Origin: Mycolicibacterium rhodesiae
Lineage (GTDB): Bacteria; Actinomycetota; Actinomycetes; Mycobacteriales; Mycobacteriaceae
Length of the DNA: 64,000 nt
Assembly: GCF_002086695.1 (NCBI RefSeq)
Contig: NZ_MVIH01000001.1
Coordinates: forward strand, 372,001 to 436,000
Direction: 5' to 3'
Shown: positions 53,314-64,000 of the stretch, piece after piece
Layout of the letters: the number at the start of each line of letters is the position of its first letter
How positions within the stretch are numbered: the stretch's first letter is position 1
Translations under genes and position numbers: made by a program
Notes under the pieces: model-generated
The model's input: the letters and a program-made list of their open reading frames with translations, nothing else
Told to the model about the DNA's origin: nothing
Database searches by the model: none

Positions 53314-53988
53314 GTGAGTGCGCCGGACCGACCGAGTCGCCAGGAAATTTCCGATGCGGTCACCGACCTGGGCTGGCGGCTGGTGCTCGGTGCGATCTAC
53401 GCCGAGGCGACGGTGTCGTCGCTGACGGAGGCTGGTGAGGTGGCCGCGCTGGTGCTGGTCGCCGTCGGCGCCGACGGGCAGGACCACGTGAACATCGACA
53501 TCAGGGCCGACCGGGTGGTGGTGCGGCTGCGGTCGGCAGCCGCCGGGACGGTCACAAATGTGGATATCGCTGCAGCGCAATCGATTTCGTCGGCCATGAT
53601 GGAACGCGGCGTGCCGCTCACGCCAAGCTCGGTGCAGGCGTTCGAGGTCGCGATCGACGCGCTGGACATCGGCGCGGTCCGACCCTTCTGGCAGGCGGTC
53701 ACCGGGTACGTCGATGAGGGCGGGCCGTCGGATCTGACCGACGGTCTGGTCGACCCGGCCGGGCGCGGTCCCGCGATCTGGTTTCAACAGATGGATGCGC
53801 CGCGGCCCCAGCGCAACCGCGTCCACCTCGACATCGACGTGCCGCATGACCTGGCGTCGACGCGCATCGATGCCGCGATCGCGGCGGGCGGAACACTGCT
53901 GTCCGATAGCCGGGCACCCGCGTTCTGGGTGCTGGCCGATCCGGAGGGCAACGAAGCCTGCATCTGCACCTGGCAGGGGCGCGACTGA
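53314..53988 (+). CDS. Two-domain protein: pterin-carbinolamine-dehydratase-like plus VOC (glyoxalase-like)
   Basis: 224 residues. The N-terminal 95 residues resemble a 4a-hydroxytetrahydrobiopterin dehydratase fold ([23 protein letters not shown], then [32 protein letters not shown]), though the usual His-His-Pro reads Asp-His-Val. The C-terminal half is a VOC-type domain ([47 protein letters not shown]). The role is unknown; such fusions are common in actinobacteria. The GTG start gives the complete first domain and is the one placed behind the TAGGCT element. Confidence 0.7.
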   Translation: MSAPDRPSRQEISDAVTDLGWRLVLGAIYAEATVSSLTEAGEVAALVLVAVGADGQDHVNIDIRADRVVVRLRSAAAGTVTNVDIAAAQSISSAMMERGVPLTPSSVQAFEVAIDALDIGAVRPFWQAVTGYVDEGGPSDLTDGLVDPAGRGPAIWFQQMDAPRPQRNRVHLDIDVPHDLASTRIDAAIAAGGTLLSDSRAPAFWVLADPEGNEACICTWQGRD

Positions 53989-54030
53989 GGGCTACCGGAG
54001 TCCTCGGCTTTTCGCGCAGGCGCTCATCGC

Positions 54031-54036
54031 TAGGCT
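54031..54036 (+). promoter_or_regulatory. Putative leaderless -10 element of proS (TAGGCT)
   Basis: TAGGCT, 8 nt, then the proS GTG at 54045. No ribosome-binding site is visible. Confidence 0.45.
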
Positions 54037-54044
54037 GTTCCACC

Positions 54045-55790
54045 GTGATCACCCGCATGTCCGAGCTGTTCTTGCGCACCCTGCGCGACGATCCAGCCGA
54101 CGCCGAAGTGCCCAGCCACAAACTGTTGATCCGCGCCGGTTATGTCCGGCCGGTGGCGCCGGGGCTGTACACCTGGCTGCCGTTGGGGCTGCGGGTGCTG
54201 CGCAAGATCGAGAAGATCGTGCGCGAAGAGATGGTCGCGATCGGCGGCCAGGAGATCCTGTTCCCGGCACTGCTGCCGAAAGCGCCCTACGAGACCACCA
54301 ACCGCTGGACCGAATACGGCGACGGGGTGTTCCGGCTCAAGGATCGCCGTGGCAACGACTACATGCTGGGCCCCACCCACGAGGAGTTCTTCACCCTGAC
54401 GGTGAAGGGGGAGTACAGCTCCTACAAGGACTTCCCGCTGCTGATGTTCCAGATCCAGACCAAGTACCGCGACGAGGCGCGGCCGCGGGCCGGGATTCTG
54501 CGCGGGCGCGAGTTCATCATGAAGGACTCGTACTCGTTCGACGTCGACGACGACGGCCTCAAGACCGCGTACCACGCGCACCGCGAGGCTTATCAGAACA
54601 TGTTCAAGCGCATGGCAATTCGCTATGTGATCGTCTCGGCGGTGTCCGGTGCGATGGGCGGTTCGGCCTCCGAGGAATTCCTGGCCGAAAGCGAGATCGG
54701 CGAGGACACCTTCGTGAGGTGCGTGGAATCCGGGTACGCGGCCAACGTCGAGGCGGTGGTCACCGCCGTCCCGGAGGCAATGCCGTTCGATGGTCTGCCG
54801 GAGCCGACCGTGCACGACACCGGCGACACTCCGACCATCGCCACCCTGGTCGAGTGGGCGAACTCCGCCGGCCTGGGCCGGGAGATCACCGCTGCCGACA
54901 CCCTCAAGAACGTGCTGCTCAAGGTCCGGGTGCCCGGCGGTGACTGGGAACTGCTGGCCATCGGCGTGCCCGGTGACCGGGAGGTCGACGACAAACGCCT
55001 CGGTGCCGCGCTGGAGCCCGCCGAATATGCGCTGCTCGACGACGCCGACTTCGCCAGGTACCCGTTCTTGAAGAAGGGGTACATCGGCCCGAAAGGATTG
55101 CTGGCCAACGGAGTTCGCTATCTGGTGGATCCGCGGGTGGTGGACGGGACGTCCTGGATCACCGGTGCCGACGAAACCGGCAAGCACGTCGTCGGTTTGG
55201 TCGCCGGCCGGGATTTCGTCGCCGACGGCACCATCGAGGCAGCCGAGGTGCGTGACGGCGACCTGTCTCCCGACGGCGCCGGACCGCTGGTGTCGGCGCG
55301 GGGGATCGAGATCGGTCACATCTTCCAGCTGGGCCGCAAGTACACCGATGCCTTCGCCGCGGATGTGCTCGGCGAGGACGGCAAGCCGGTGCGGCTGACG
55401 ATGGGTTCCTACGGGGTCGGGGTGTCCCGGCTGGTCGCGGTGATCGCCGAGCAGCAGCACGACGAGCTCGGGCTGCGCTGGCCGGCGTCGGTGTCACCGT
55501 TCGACGTGCACGTGGTGATCGCCAACAAGGATGCGCAGGCCCGCGCCGGCGCCGAGGAACTGGCCCGCGACCTGGACCGCCTGGGCCTGGAGGTTCTGCT
55601 CGATGACCGCACGGCCTCGCCGGGGGTGAAGTTCAAGGATGCCGAGCTGCTCGGTGTGCCGTGGATCGTCGTGGTCGGGCGTGGCTGGGCCGACGGGGTG
55701 GTCGAACTGCGCAACCGGTTCACCGGGGAGAAGCGCGAGGTCGCGGCCGACGGTGCCGTCACAGACATAGCGGCCGCACTCACCGCCTAG
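54045..55790 (+). CDS. proS: Prolyl-tRNA synthetase
   Basis: 581 residues, bacterial-type ProRS with an editing insertion. Class II motifs: [23 protein letters not shown] (motif 1), [31 protein letters not shown] (motif 2), and [19 protein letters not shown] (motif 3). The middle part (about residues 225-390) is the INS editing domain that clears mischarged alanine; the C-terminal 120 residues are the anticodon-binding domain. Length equals M. tuberculosis ProS. The GTG start is directly behind a promoter hexamer. It converges with the ferritin-like gene, with no gap. Confidence 0.94.
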   Translation: MITRMSELFLRTLRDDPADAEVPSHKLLIRAGYVRPVAPGLYTWLPLGLRVLRKIEKIVREEMVAIGGQEILFPALLPKAPYETTNRWTEYGDGVFRLKDRRGNDYMLGPTHEEFFTLTVKGEYSSYKDFPLLMFQIQTKYRDEARPRAGILRGREFIMKDSYSFDVDDDGLKTAYHAHREAYQNMFKRMAIRYVIVSAVSGAMGGSASEEFLAESEIGEDTFVRCVESGYAANVEAVVTAVPEAMPFDGLPEPTVHDTGDTPTIATLVEWANSAGLGREITAADTLKNVLLKVRVPGGDWELLAIGVPGDREVDDKRLGAALEPAEYALLDDADFARYPFLKKGYIGPKGLLANGVRYLVDPRVVDGTSWITGADETGKHVVGLVAGRDFVADGTIEAAEVRDGDLSPDGAGPLVSARGIEIGHIFQLGRKYTDAFAADVLGEDGKPVRLTMGSYGVGVSRLVAVIAEQQHDELGLRWPASVSPFDVHVVIANKDAQARAGAEELARDLDRLGLEVLLDDRTASPGVKFKDAELLGVPWIVVVGRGWADGVVELRNRFTGEKREVAADGAVTDIAAALTA

Positions 55791-56288
55791 CTACTCGGTG
55801 CCGCCGGGGAACGCCTCGGTCAGCGGGCGAATGCCCAGCACCTGCTTCCAGCGTGCGGTCAGAACCGCCGTCTCGGTCAGCGCGCTGACACCGAAGGCGC
55901 GGTCCTGATCGGTCGTCGCCTGTTCGATCACCGCACGCCAGGCCGTCGCGCAGTCGTCCTCCATGCGGATCGCGAGGTTGCCCGCGTCGGTTGGAGTGTT
56001 CACCGCCATCGGCAGCTGATAGCCGGCGGCGGGCACCGGCGCCTTGGCCGAGCGGCCGGTCAGCAACGCGATGGCGGCTTCGCGTCGCTCGCGGTGCTGC
56101 GCCATCGCTTCGGAGACCAGATCGTTCTCGTCCGGAGAGCTATGGGCCGAGACGATGCCGTATCCGTAGATCGTCGCGTGCTCGGTGGCCACCGCGTCGA
56201 ACAGCGCCGCCGCGGCGGGCTCCGACGGCCGGTCGGGATTTCGCGTGGTCGACGGAGTCGGAGATGTCGGTGATGTCGGTGATGTCAT
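55791..56288 (-). CDS. Ferritin-like DUF4439 protein
   Basis: 165 residues, homologue of Rv2844. An N-terminal low-complexity stretch ([14 protein letters not shown]) is followed by a four-helix ferritin-like core: [24 protein letters not shown], then [22 protein letters not shown], and ..[17 protein letters not shown]. Glu and His residues in the helices could bind metal, but a full di-iron set is not certain. ATG at 56288 overlaps the stop of the lipoprotein gene before it, so the two are coupled. Function not established. Confidence 0.72.
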   Translation of the reverse strand: MTSPTSPTSPTPSTTRNPDRPSEPAAAALFDAVATEHATIYGYGIVSAHSSPDENDLVSEAMAQHRERREAAIALLTGRSAKAPVPAAGYQLPMAVNTPTDAGNLAIRMEDDCATAWRAVIEQATTDQDRAFGVSALTETAVLTARWKQVLGIRPLTEAFPGGTE

Positions 56289-56815
56289 TGCCCGGCCTTT
56301 CCGGCGGCAAGCGCCACCGTGTATCCGGCGACACACGACGCGGCGATCGAGCCGATCAGCCCGGCCCGGTACCCGGACAGGGTGGGCGCCAGGGACGTGG
56401 CGCTGTCCGCCGAGCTGCGCAGCGCGGCGACCACGTCGGCCACCGTAGGTGCCGGGGCGCCGGCCGCCGCCGTTGTGGACGCAGCGGTGGAGCTCGTCGT
56501 CGATGCCGGTTTGCCGGAGAGCCGCGCGACCTCGGCGGCCAGCACTGTGGCGTGCTTCCCCCGCTCGGCCGCCAGCTCGGTCAATGCCGGCGCCAGCGCG
56601 GGGGGAGCGGTCTTGGCCGCGGCGGCCGCCAGTTCGCTGTCATGGCGGGCCAGCTCGACCTGCTGCTCCAGCGGGTCGGGCTCGGGTGGCGCAGGGTTTC
56701 CGCAGCCGGTCGCCGCCGCGCCCACCGCGGCGAGCAGCGCCAACCCGCGGCCGCCGTCGATGAGAACTCGTCGTCGGGATATCCCACCGAATGGGCGGGG
56801 ATCTCGGCTCAGCAC
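56285..56815 (-). CDS. Tat-type lipoprotein, Ala-rich (Rv2843-like)
   Basis: 176 residues. The N-terminus contains [27 protein letters not shown]: a twin-arginine-like SRRRVL motif and a lipobox ending in Cys near residue 38, so it is probably exported folded by Tat and lipidated. The mature part is helical and Ala/Thr-rich with a linker ([17 protein letters not shown]) and resembles the paired ferritin-like family. GTG at 56815 is the start that gives the signal; it is divergent from rimP, with a 114-nt gap. Function unknown; translational coupling with the next gene suggests a joint role at the envelope. Confidence 0.65.
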   Translation of the reverse strand: MLSRDPRPFGGISRRRVLIDGGRGLALLAAVGAAATGCGNPAPPEPDPLEQQVELARHDSELAAAAAKTAPPALAPALTELAAERGKHATVLAAEVARLSGKPASTTSSTAASTTAAAGAPAPTVADVVAALRSSADSATSLAPTLSGYRAGLIGSIAASCVAGYTVALAAGKAGQ

Positions 56816-56929
56816 GCCAACATCCTGCCATTGCGGCGCCCGGTGCTGGCGTATCGTGGAGGGCTGGCTCTCTCGAGAGCCCTGCATTCGACGCAGCTGA
56901 TCAGGACAACTCAAGATGAGGAGCTCGCC

Positions 56930-57463
56930 GTGGCTGGCCGTTCTACGGGGCTACCAACCCAGAAGCAGGTGATCGAGCTACTCGCTGGTGAGTTCGTGCG
57001 CGCCGGATACGAAATCGAAGACGTCGTGATCGACAGCCGCCCGCAGCCGCCGCGCATCACCGTCATCGCCGACGGCGACAAGCCACTGGACCTGGACACC
57101 GTCGCCGCGCTCTCGCGCTCCGCCTCGGTACTGCTGGATGACCTGATCAGCGGCGATGACGCCTACGTTCTCGAAGTCACCTCGCCGGGGGTGGACCGAC
57201 CGTTGACCACGGAGAAGCATTTCCGTCGCGCGCACGCCCGCTTGGTCGACGCCGAGCTTGCTGACGGAACCACTCTCACCGCCCGATTGGGCATGGTGTC
57301 TGACGACGCCGTCGACCTGGTGGTGCGCGAACGCAACGATTGGACCGTGCGCCGGATTCCACTCGCAGACATCGTCAAAGCTGTTGTCCAGGTTGAGTTT
57401 TCACCACCAAAGCCACGCGAGCTCGAACTTGCGGGAGCAGCCGGAACGGAGGCCGAAGCATGA
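56930..57463 (+). CDS. rimP: Ribosome maturation factor RimP
   Basis: 177 residues. It assists 30S subunit assembly. The N-terminal RimP domain ([21 protein letters not shown], then [46 protein letters not shown]) and a C-terminal SH3-like part ([17 protein letters not shown]) are present. GTG follows AGGAG. The stop overlaps the nusA ATG (ATGA), as in the usual rimP-nusA operon. Confidence 0.92.
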   Translation: MAGRSTGLPTQKQVIELLAGEFVRAGYEIEDVVIDSRPQPPRITVIADGDKPLDLDTVAALSRSASVLLDDLISGDDAYVLEVTSPGVDRPLTTEKHFRRAHARLVDAELADGTTLTARLGMVSDDAVDLVVRERNDWTVRRIPLADIVKAVVQVEFSPPKPRELELAGAAGTEAEA

Positions 57464-58494
57464 ACATCGACATGAACGCCCTGCATGCGATCGAAATCGA
57501 TCGCGGTATCTCGGTCGACGAGTTGCTCGACACCATCAAGACGGCGTTGCTGACCGCGTACCGGCACACCGAGGGGCATCAGCCCGATGCTCGCATCGAG
57601 ATCGACCGCAAAAGCGGTGCGGTGCAGGTGATTGCGCGCGAGACCGACGAAGACGGCAACCTGATCAGCGAATGGGACGACACGCCAGAGGGATTCGGCC
57701 GGGTCGCGGCGACGACGGCCCGCCAGGTCATGCTGCAGCGATTCCGCGACGCCGAAAACGAGCGCAGCTACGGGGAGTTCTCCGCCCGCGAGGGCGACAT
57801 CGTCGCCGGCGTCATCCAGCGCGACGCCCGCGCCAACGCACGCGGCCTGGTCGTCGTGCGGCTGGGCAGTGAAACCAAGGGCGCCGAAGGTGTCATCCCG
57901 GCTGCCGAGCAGGTGCCCGGGGAGGCCTACGAGCACGGCGACCGGTTGCGCTGCTACGTCGTCGGAGTCAGCCGCGGTGCGCGCGAACCGCTGATCACGC
58001 TGTCGCGCACACACCCCAATCTCGTTCGCAAGCTGTTCTCGCTGGAGGTGCCCGAGATCGCCGATAACTCCGTGGAGATCGTCGCGGTGGCCCGGGAGGC
58101 CGGACATCGGTCCAAGATCGCGGTCCACTCGAAGGTTCCGGGACTCAACGCCAAGGGCGCCTGCATCGGCCCGATGGGCCAGCGGGTGCGCAACGTGATG
58201 AGCGAGCTGTCCGGCGAGAAGATCGACATCATCGACTTCGACGAGGATCCGGCGCGGTTCGTCGCCAACGCGCTGTCACCGGCGAAGGTTGTCTCCGTCT
58301 CCGTCATCGACGCGAACACCCGCGCCGCGCGCGTGGTGGTGCCCGACTTCCAGCTGTCGCTGGCGATCGGCAAGGAAGGGCAGAACGCCCGCCTGGCCGC
58401 CCGACTGACCGGGTGGCGCATCGACATCCGCAGCGACGCCGCGGCGCCGGAAGCAGACCCGCACCCTGCCGCGTCGCACGACGTGGAGCACTGA
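57460..58494 (+). CDS. nusA: Transcription termination/antitermination factor NusA
   Basis: 344 residues, about mycobacterial size, lacking the C-terminal acidic repeats of enterobacterial NusA. N-terminal RNA-polymerase-binding domain, S1 domain (about residues 110-185; [25 protein letters not shown]), then two KH domains with [21 protein letters not shown] and [21 protein letters not shown]. It controls pausing and rRNA antitermination. In most actinobacteria the next gene is ylxR; here a flavoprotein gene intervenes. Confidence 0.94.
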   Translation: MNIDMNALHAIEIDRGISVDELLDTIKTALLTAYRHTEGHQPDARIEIDRKSGAVQVIARETDEDGNLISEWDDTPEGFGRVAATTARQVMLQRFRDAENERSYGEFSAREGDIVAGVIQRDARANARGLVVVRLGSETKGAEGVIPAAEQVPGEAYEHGDRLRCYVVGVSRGAREPLITLSRTHPNLVRKLFSLEVPEIADNSVEIVAVAREAGHRSKIAVHSKVPGLNAKGACIGPMGQRVRNVMSELSGEKIDIIDFDEDPARFVANALSPAKVVSVSVIDANTRAARVVVPDFQLSLAIGKEGQNARLAARLTGWRIDIRSDAAAPEADPHPAASHDVEH

Positions 58495-58540
58495 CGAGAA
58501 CCGAGCGCTGAGCCGCTGATGTAGCCGCATCGGCCATCGG

Positions 58541-58585
58541 TGGGTACACCATCGTCAATTAGATGGGTACACCATCGTCAATTAG
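58541..58585 (+). repeat. Tandem direct repeat, two 22-bp copies, in the nusA-ylxR gap
   Basis: A 22-bp unit starting TGGGTACACC and ending GTCAATTAG occurs at 58541-58562 and 58564-58585, one base apart and identical. It lies right before the ribosome-binding site of the inserted gene. It could be a double operator or a scar of insertion. Confidence 0.75.
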
Positions 58586-58596
58586 GGGGGAATTCG

Positions 58597-60003
58597 TTGG
58601 CAGAACTCGGCGCTGCGCAGTCCGTCGACGTGCTCGTCGTCGGAGCGGGCCCGACCGGGCTGACGGCGGCTGATGCGTGTGTGGCGGCCGGCTCTTCGGT
58701 AGCGATAGTGGAGCGAACCGGCTTTGTGGGCGGGTTGGCCCGTCCGGCGACGGTGGCCGGGCATGACGTCGACCTCGGCGGTCACCGGCTGCTCTCTGCG
58801 ACGCCGGAGCAGCGCCGGGTGTGGCTCGACTTCGCCGAGCGGCTCGGCGGTATCCCGATGTCGGATATCGACCGGCACAGCGGAATCCTGCGGGAAGGCT
58901 ACGTGGTCAGCTATCCGTTCGACTGGCAGCAGTTCCGTCATTCGGCGCCGTTGTCCGTCCGTGCCCGCGGCGCCGCTTCGCTCATCGCCTGGAAGCTGAC
59001 GGCGCCGACCGGCCGCGCCGACGACACGCTCGATGACTGGGTCAAGAACCGGTACGGGCCGTACCTGTCGGAGAAATTCATGGCCCCGCACGCCCGGAAG
59101 GTGTTCGGCATCGACCCGAAGAACATTCCGGCGGCGTGGGCGTCTCAGCGGATTCTCTCGCCGCGACTCGCCTCGGTACTGGCCACCGCGTTGCCGCGGC
59201 TGCGGGACTCCACCCGCCCCGATGAGCCGACCGACAGATTCATCTACCCGCACGGCGGCGCGGGAGTCCTGTGGTCGCGCCTGGCCGCATCGCTGGGACG
59301 AAAAGTCGACTGGCTGTTCGACTCCGCGGTGGCCGCCATCAGCAGATCTTGTGGCGGACGATTCACCGTCACCGTGTCGGGGCCCGGCGGAGAGCACGTT
59401 GTGTCCTGCGGGCGGATCATCTGGACCGGGCGACCCGATGACCTGGCCGCCAGCCTGGGACTGACCGAGCTGTCCGCCGCGATCGCGCAGGCCTCGGGAC
59501 GGCGCGACCTTGTCGTCGGTGTGGTGCGACTGCCTGACGCGCCGCCGACCTGGCGTGGCTACCAGTGGCTGTACACCCACGACGCGGGCGTGCGGGCGCA
59601 CCGGTTCAACAACTACGGCGAGTGGAAAACGCTGAACTGTCCCTCCGGCGTCATCGGCCTGGAGTACGCCGTGCCGTCCGGTGAGACGTTCGATGTCCGA
59701 TCCACCGCATCGAAGGACATGTCGATCCTGCTCAACGGCGGTTCATTCGAGTTCCTCGGATCCGAGATGGCCGCCGACGCATACGCCAACTTCGACGCCG
59801 CCGCCCACCTGTTCGACGAACTCGACACAGCGCTTCGCCGGTTCGGCGAGGGGATTGTCGCCACGGGACGTCAGGGGGCCGGGATCTACATCAACCTCGA
59901 CCAGGCGAGGGACCTGGGAGCGCGGGCGGGGGCCTTGCCCGCCGACCATGCGGGCGTGGTCGGGCGCGACGGATATTCGCGCTATCAGGAGAAAGCAGGC
60001 TGA
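58597..60003 (+). CDS. FAD-dependent NAD(P)-binding flavoprotein (amine oxidase/UDP-galactopyranose mutase-like), inserted in the nusA-infB operon
   Basis: 468 residues. FAD motif VLVVGAGPTGLTAADACVAAG, then VDLGGHRLLSATPEQ (the GG-motif after the FAD loop), and YGPYLSEKFMAPHARKVFGIDPKNIP followed by WASQRI, a stretch typical of the amine-oxidase-like flavoproteins that sit in polysaccharide or cell-envelope clusters, related to galactopyranose mutase. FNNYGEWK and GGSFEFLGSE lie near the C-terminus. The reaction is unknown. TTG at 58597 follows AGGGGGG. It is flanked by a tandem repeat and separates nusA from ylxR; codon use looks like the neighbours, so if acquired it is not recent. Confidence 0.72.
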   Translation: MAELGAAQSVDVLVVGAGPTGLTAADACVAAGSSVAIVERTGFVGGLARPATVAGHDVDLGGHRLLSATPEQRRVWLDFAERLGGIPMSDIDRHSGILREGYVVSYPFDWQQFRHSAPLSVRARGAASLIAWKLTAPTGRADDTLDDWVKNRYGPYLSEKFMAPHARKVFGIDPKNIPAAWASQRILSPRLASVLATALPRLRDSTRPDEPTDRFIYPHGGAGVLWSRLAASLGRKVDWLFDSAVAAISRSCGGRFTVTVSGPGGEHVVSCGRIIWTGRPDDLAASLGLTELSAAIAQASGRRDLVVGVVRLPDAPPTWRGYQWLYTHDAGVRAHRFNNYGEWKTLNCPSGVIGLEYAVPSGETFDVRSTASKDMSILLNGGSFEFLGSEMAADAYANFDAAAHLFDELDTALRRFGEGIVATGRQGAGIYINLDQARDLGARAGALPADHAGVVGRDGYSRYQEKAG

Positions 60004-60059
60004 CGGCCGGACCGGCGTCGCGCAGCCAAGGGTGGTTCTGGGCGGTGCCGCGATGACGG

Positions 60060-60065
60060 TAGACT
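60060..60065 (+). promoter_or_regulatory. Possible leaderless -10 element of ylxR (TAGACT)
   Basis: TAGACT is 5 nt before GTG 60071, the start that matches the MIQR-type N-terminus of the M. tuberculosis homologue. A second in-frame ATG at 60053 contains this site. Confidence 0.3.
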
Positions 60066-60070
60066 ATGCC

Positions 60071-60436
60071 GTGATCCAGCGCGAGACTCCGACTCCCGAG
60101 CGACCGCATCGACGTACCGAAGGTCCGGTGCGGACATGTGTCGGGTGCCGGAAGCGAGAGTTGGCCGTCGATCTCCTCCGAGTGGTGGCTGTGTCGAACG
60201 GGAACGGCCATTGCGCCCTAACCGTTGACCAGGCAGGTAACCTCCCGGGGCGGGGTGCGTGGCTGCACCCCGACGACCGGTGCCTGCAGGCAGCGTTCCG
60301 ACGGCGAGCTTTCGGGCGAGCGTTGCGCATCACCGGTTCACCGGATACATCCGCGGTGGTCGAGTACGTCGAGAAATCGACGGGCCAGACCAGCCCGGCA
60401 AGAGAACAGGCAGCGAAGAACATGAGCACACCGTGA
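60071..60436 (+). CDS. ylxR: YlxR-family RNA-binding protein
   Basis: 121 residues. The conserved RTCVGCRKRELAVDLLRVV with a Cys pair, then LPGRGAWLHPDDRCLQAAFRRRAFGRAL, is the YlxR fold that binds RNA and is encoded between nusA and infB in most bacteria. A polar tail of about 35 residues follows. GTG 60071 is used; ATG 60053 would add six residues. A gap of 80 nt separates it from infB. Confidence 0.88.
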   Translation: MIQRETPTPERPHRRTEGPVRTCVGCRKRELAVDLLRVVAVSNGNGHCALTVDQAGNLPGRGAWLHPDDRCLQAAFRRRAFGRALRITGSPDTSAVVEYVEKSTGQTSPAREQAAKNMSTP

Positions 60437-60516
60437 AGTCCCGACGATGACCATGCGTCGTAGCTAAACCCGAGGCGCGGCCTACCACCGCTGTCGCCTC
60501 TTGAGTAGGAGATGTA

Positions 60517-64000
<3,484 letters not shown>

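Overview
The window is high-GC DNA from a Mycobacterium, most likely an environmental, rapid-grower type (Mycolicibacterium-like). The evidence is mycothione reductase, SigC, EfpA, a proS-rimP-nusA-ylxR-infB-rbfA block, and a gene order glnA4-puuD-aldC-SDR ... mtr, mqo, GNAT, Mg-chelatase, cobO, cobB, cysG, efpA, proS ... rbfA that matches the Rv2860c to Rv2837c order of M. tuberculosis from memory. Gene islands absent from that order interrupt it, so this is not the M. tuberculosis complex. I see no tRNA, rRNA, CRISPR array, insertion sequence or prophage gene.

Layout. 1-5.3 kb: end of cobQ, a lipoprotein, an alpha/beta-hydrolase pseudoenzyme, and a two-gene N-acetylglutaminylglutamine amide (osmolyte) pair. 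5.4-12.2 kb: an APC permease divergent from a Puu-like gamma-glutamyl amine catabolic operon (glnA4, puuD-like, aldC, SDR, FadR-type regulator). 12.3-14.6 kb: a methyltransferase, a glucose-dehydrogenase-like MDR enzyme and a frameshifted membrane-protein remnant. 14.6-26.4 kb: a metal/redox region with sigC divergent from a CtpA/B-type copper ATPase and a CopZ-like chaperone, a TRIC channel, an M20 amidohydrolase, an SGNH hydrolase, SodA, a CopD-CtaG fusion, a His/Met-loop DUF5134 protein, two small secreted proteins with histidine at the predicted mature N-terminus, and a membrane zf-HC2 protein. Two similar palindromes of form TACxAC-N5-GTxGTA lie in front of the last group. 26.4-29.5 kb: an ArsR regulator, an operator-like palindrome and a cobalt/nickel ECF transporter (CbiM, PDGLE protein, CbiQ, CbiO). 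29.5-36.0 kb: a five-gene DeoR, APC permease, FGGY kinase and two FAD oxidoreductase operon for an unknown polyol or amine. 36.2-45.9 kb: mycothione reductase, a lysophospholipase-like hydrolase, mqo, GNAT, and the cobalamin genes (I-D fused metal chelatase, cobO, cobB, cysG). 45.9-53.2 kb: tandem efpA-type MFS exporters, an NCS1 permease, and a YhgE/Pip protein with a degenerate ABC ATPase. 53.3-64 kb: a PCD-VOC fusion protein, proS, a ferritin-like/lipoprotein pair, rimP, nusA, an inserted FAD flavoprotein, ylxR, infB, rbfA and the start of a DHH phosphoesterase.

Links between genes. The ECF transporter could feed cobalt to the chelatase and the CobO, CobB, CobQ and CysG steps. SigC, the P-type ATPase, the CopD-CtaG fusion and the His-leading secreted proteins suggest a copper-handling region. 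Many genes overlap by ATGA, GTGA or TTGA, and about eleven starts have a TANNNT hexamer 5-8 nt upstream, the pattern of mycobacterial leaderless promoters. All functional calls rest on reading motifs and recalled homologues; no search was run.
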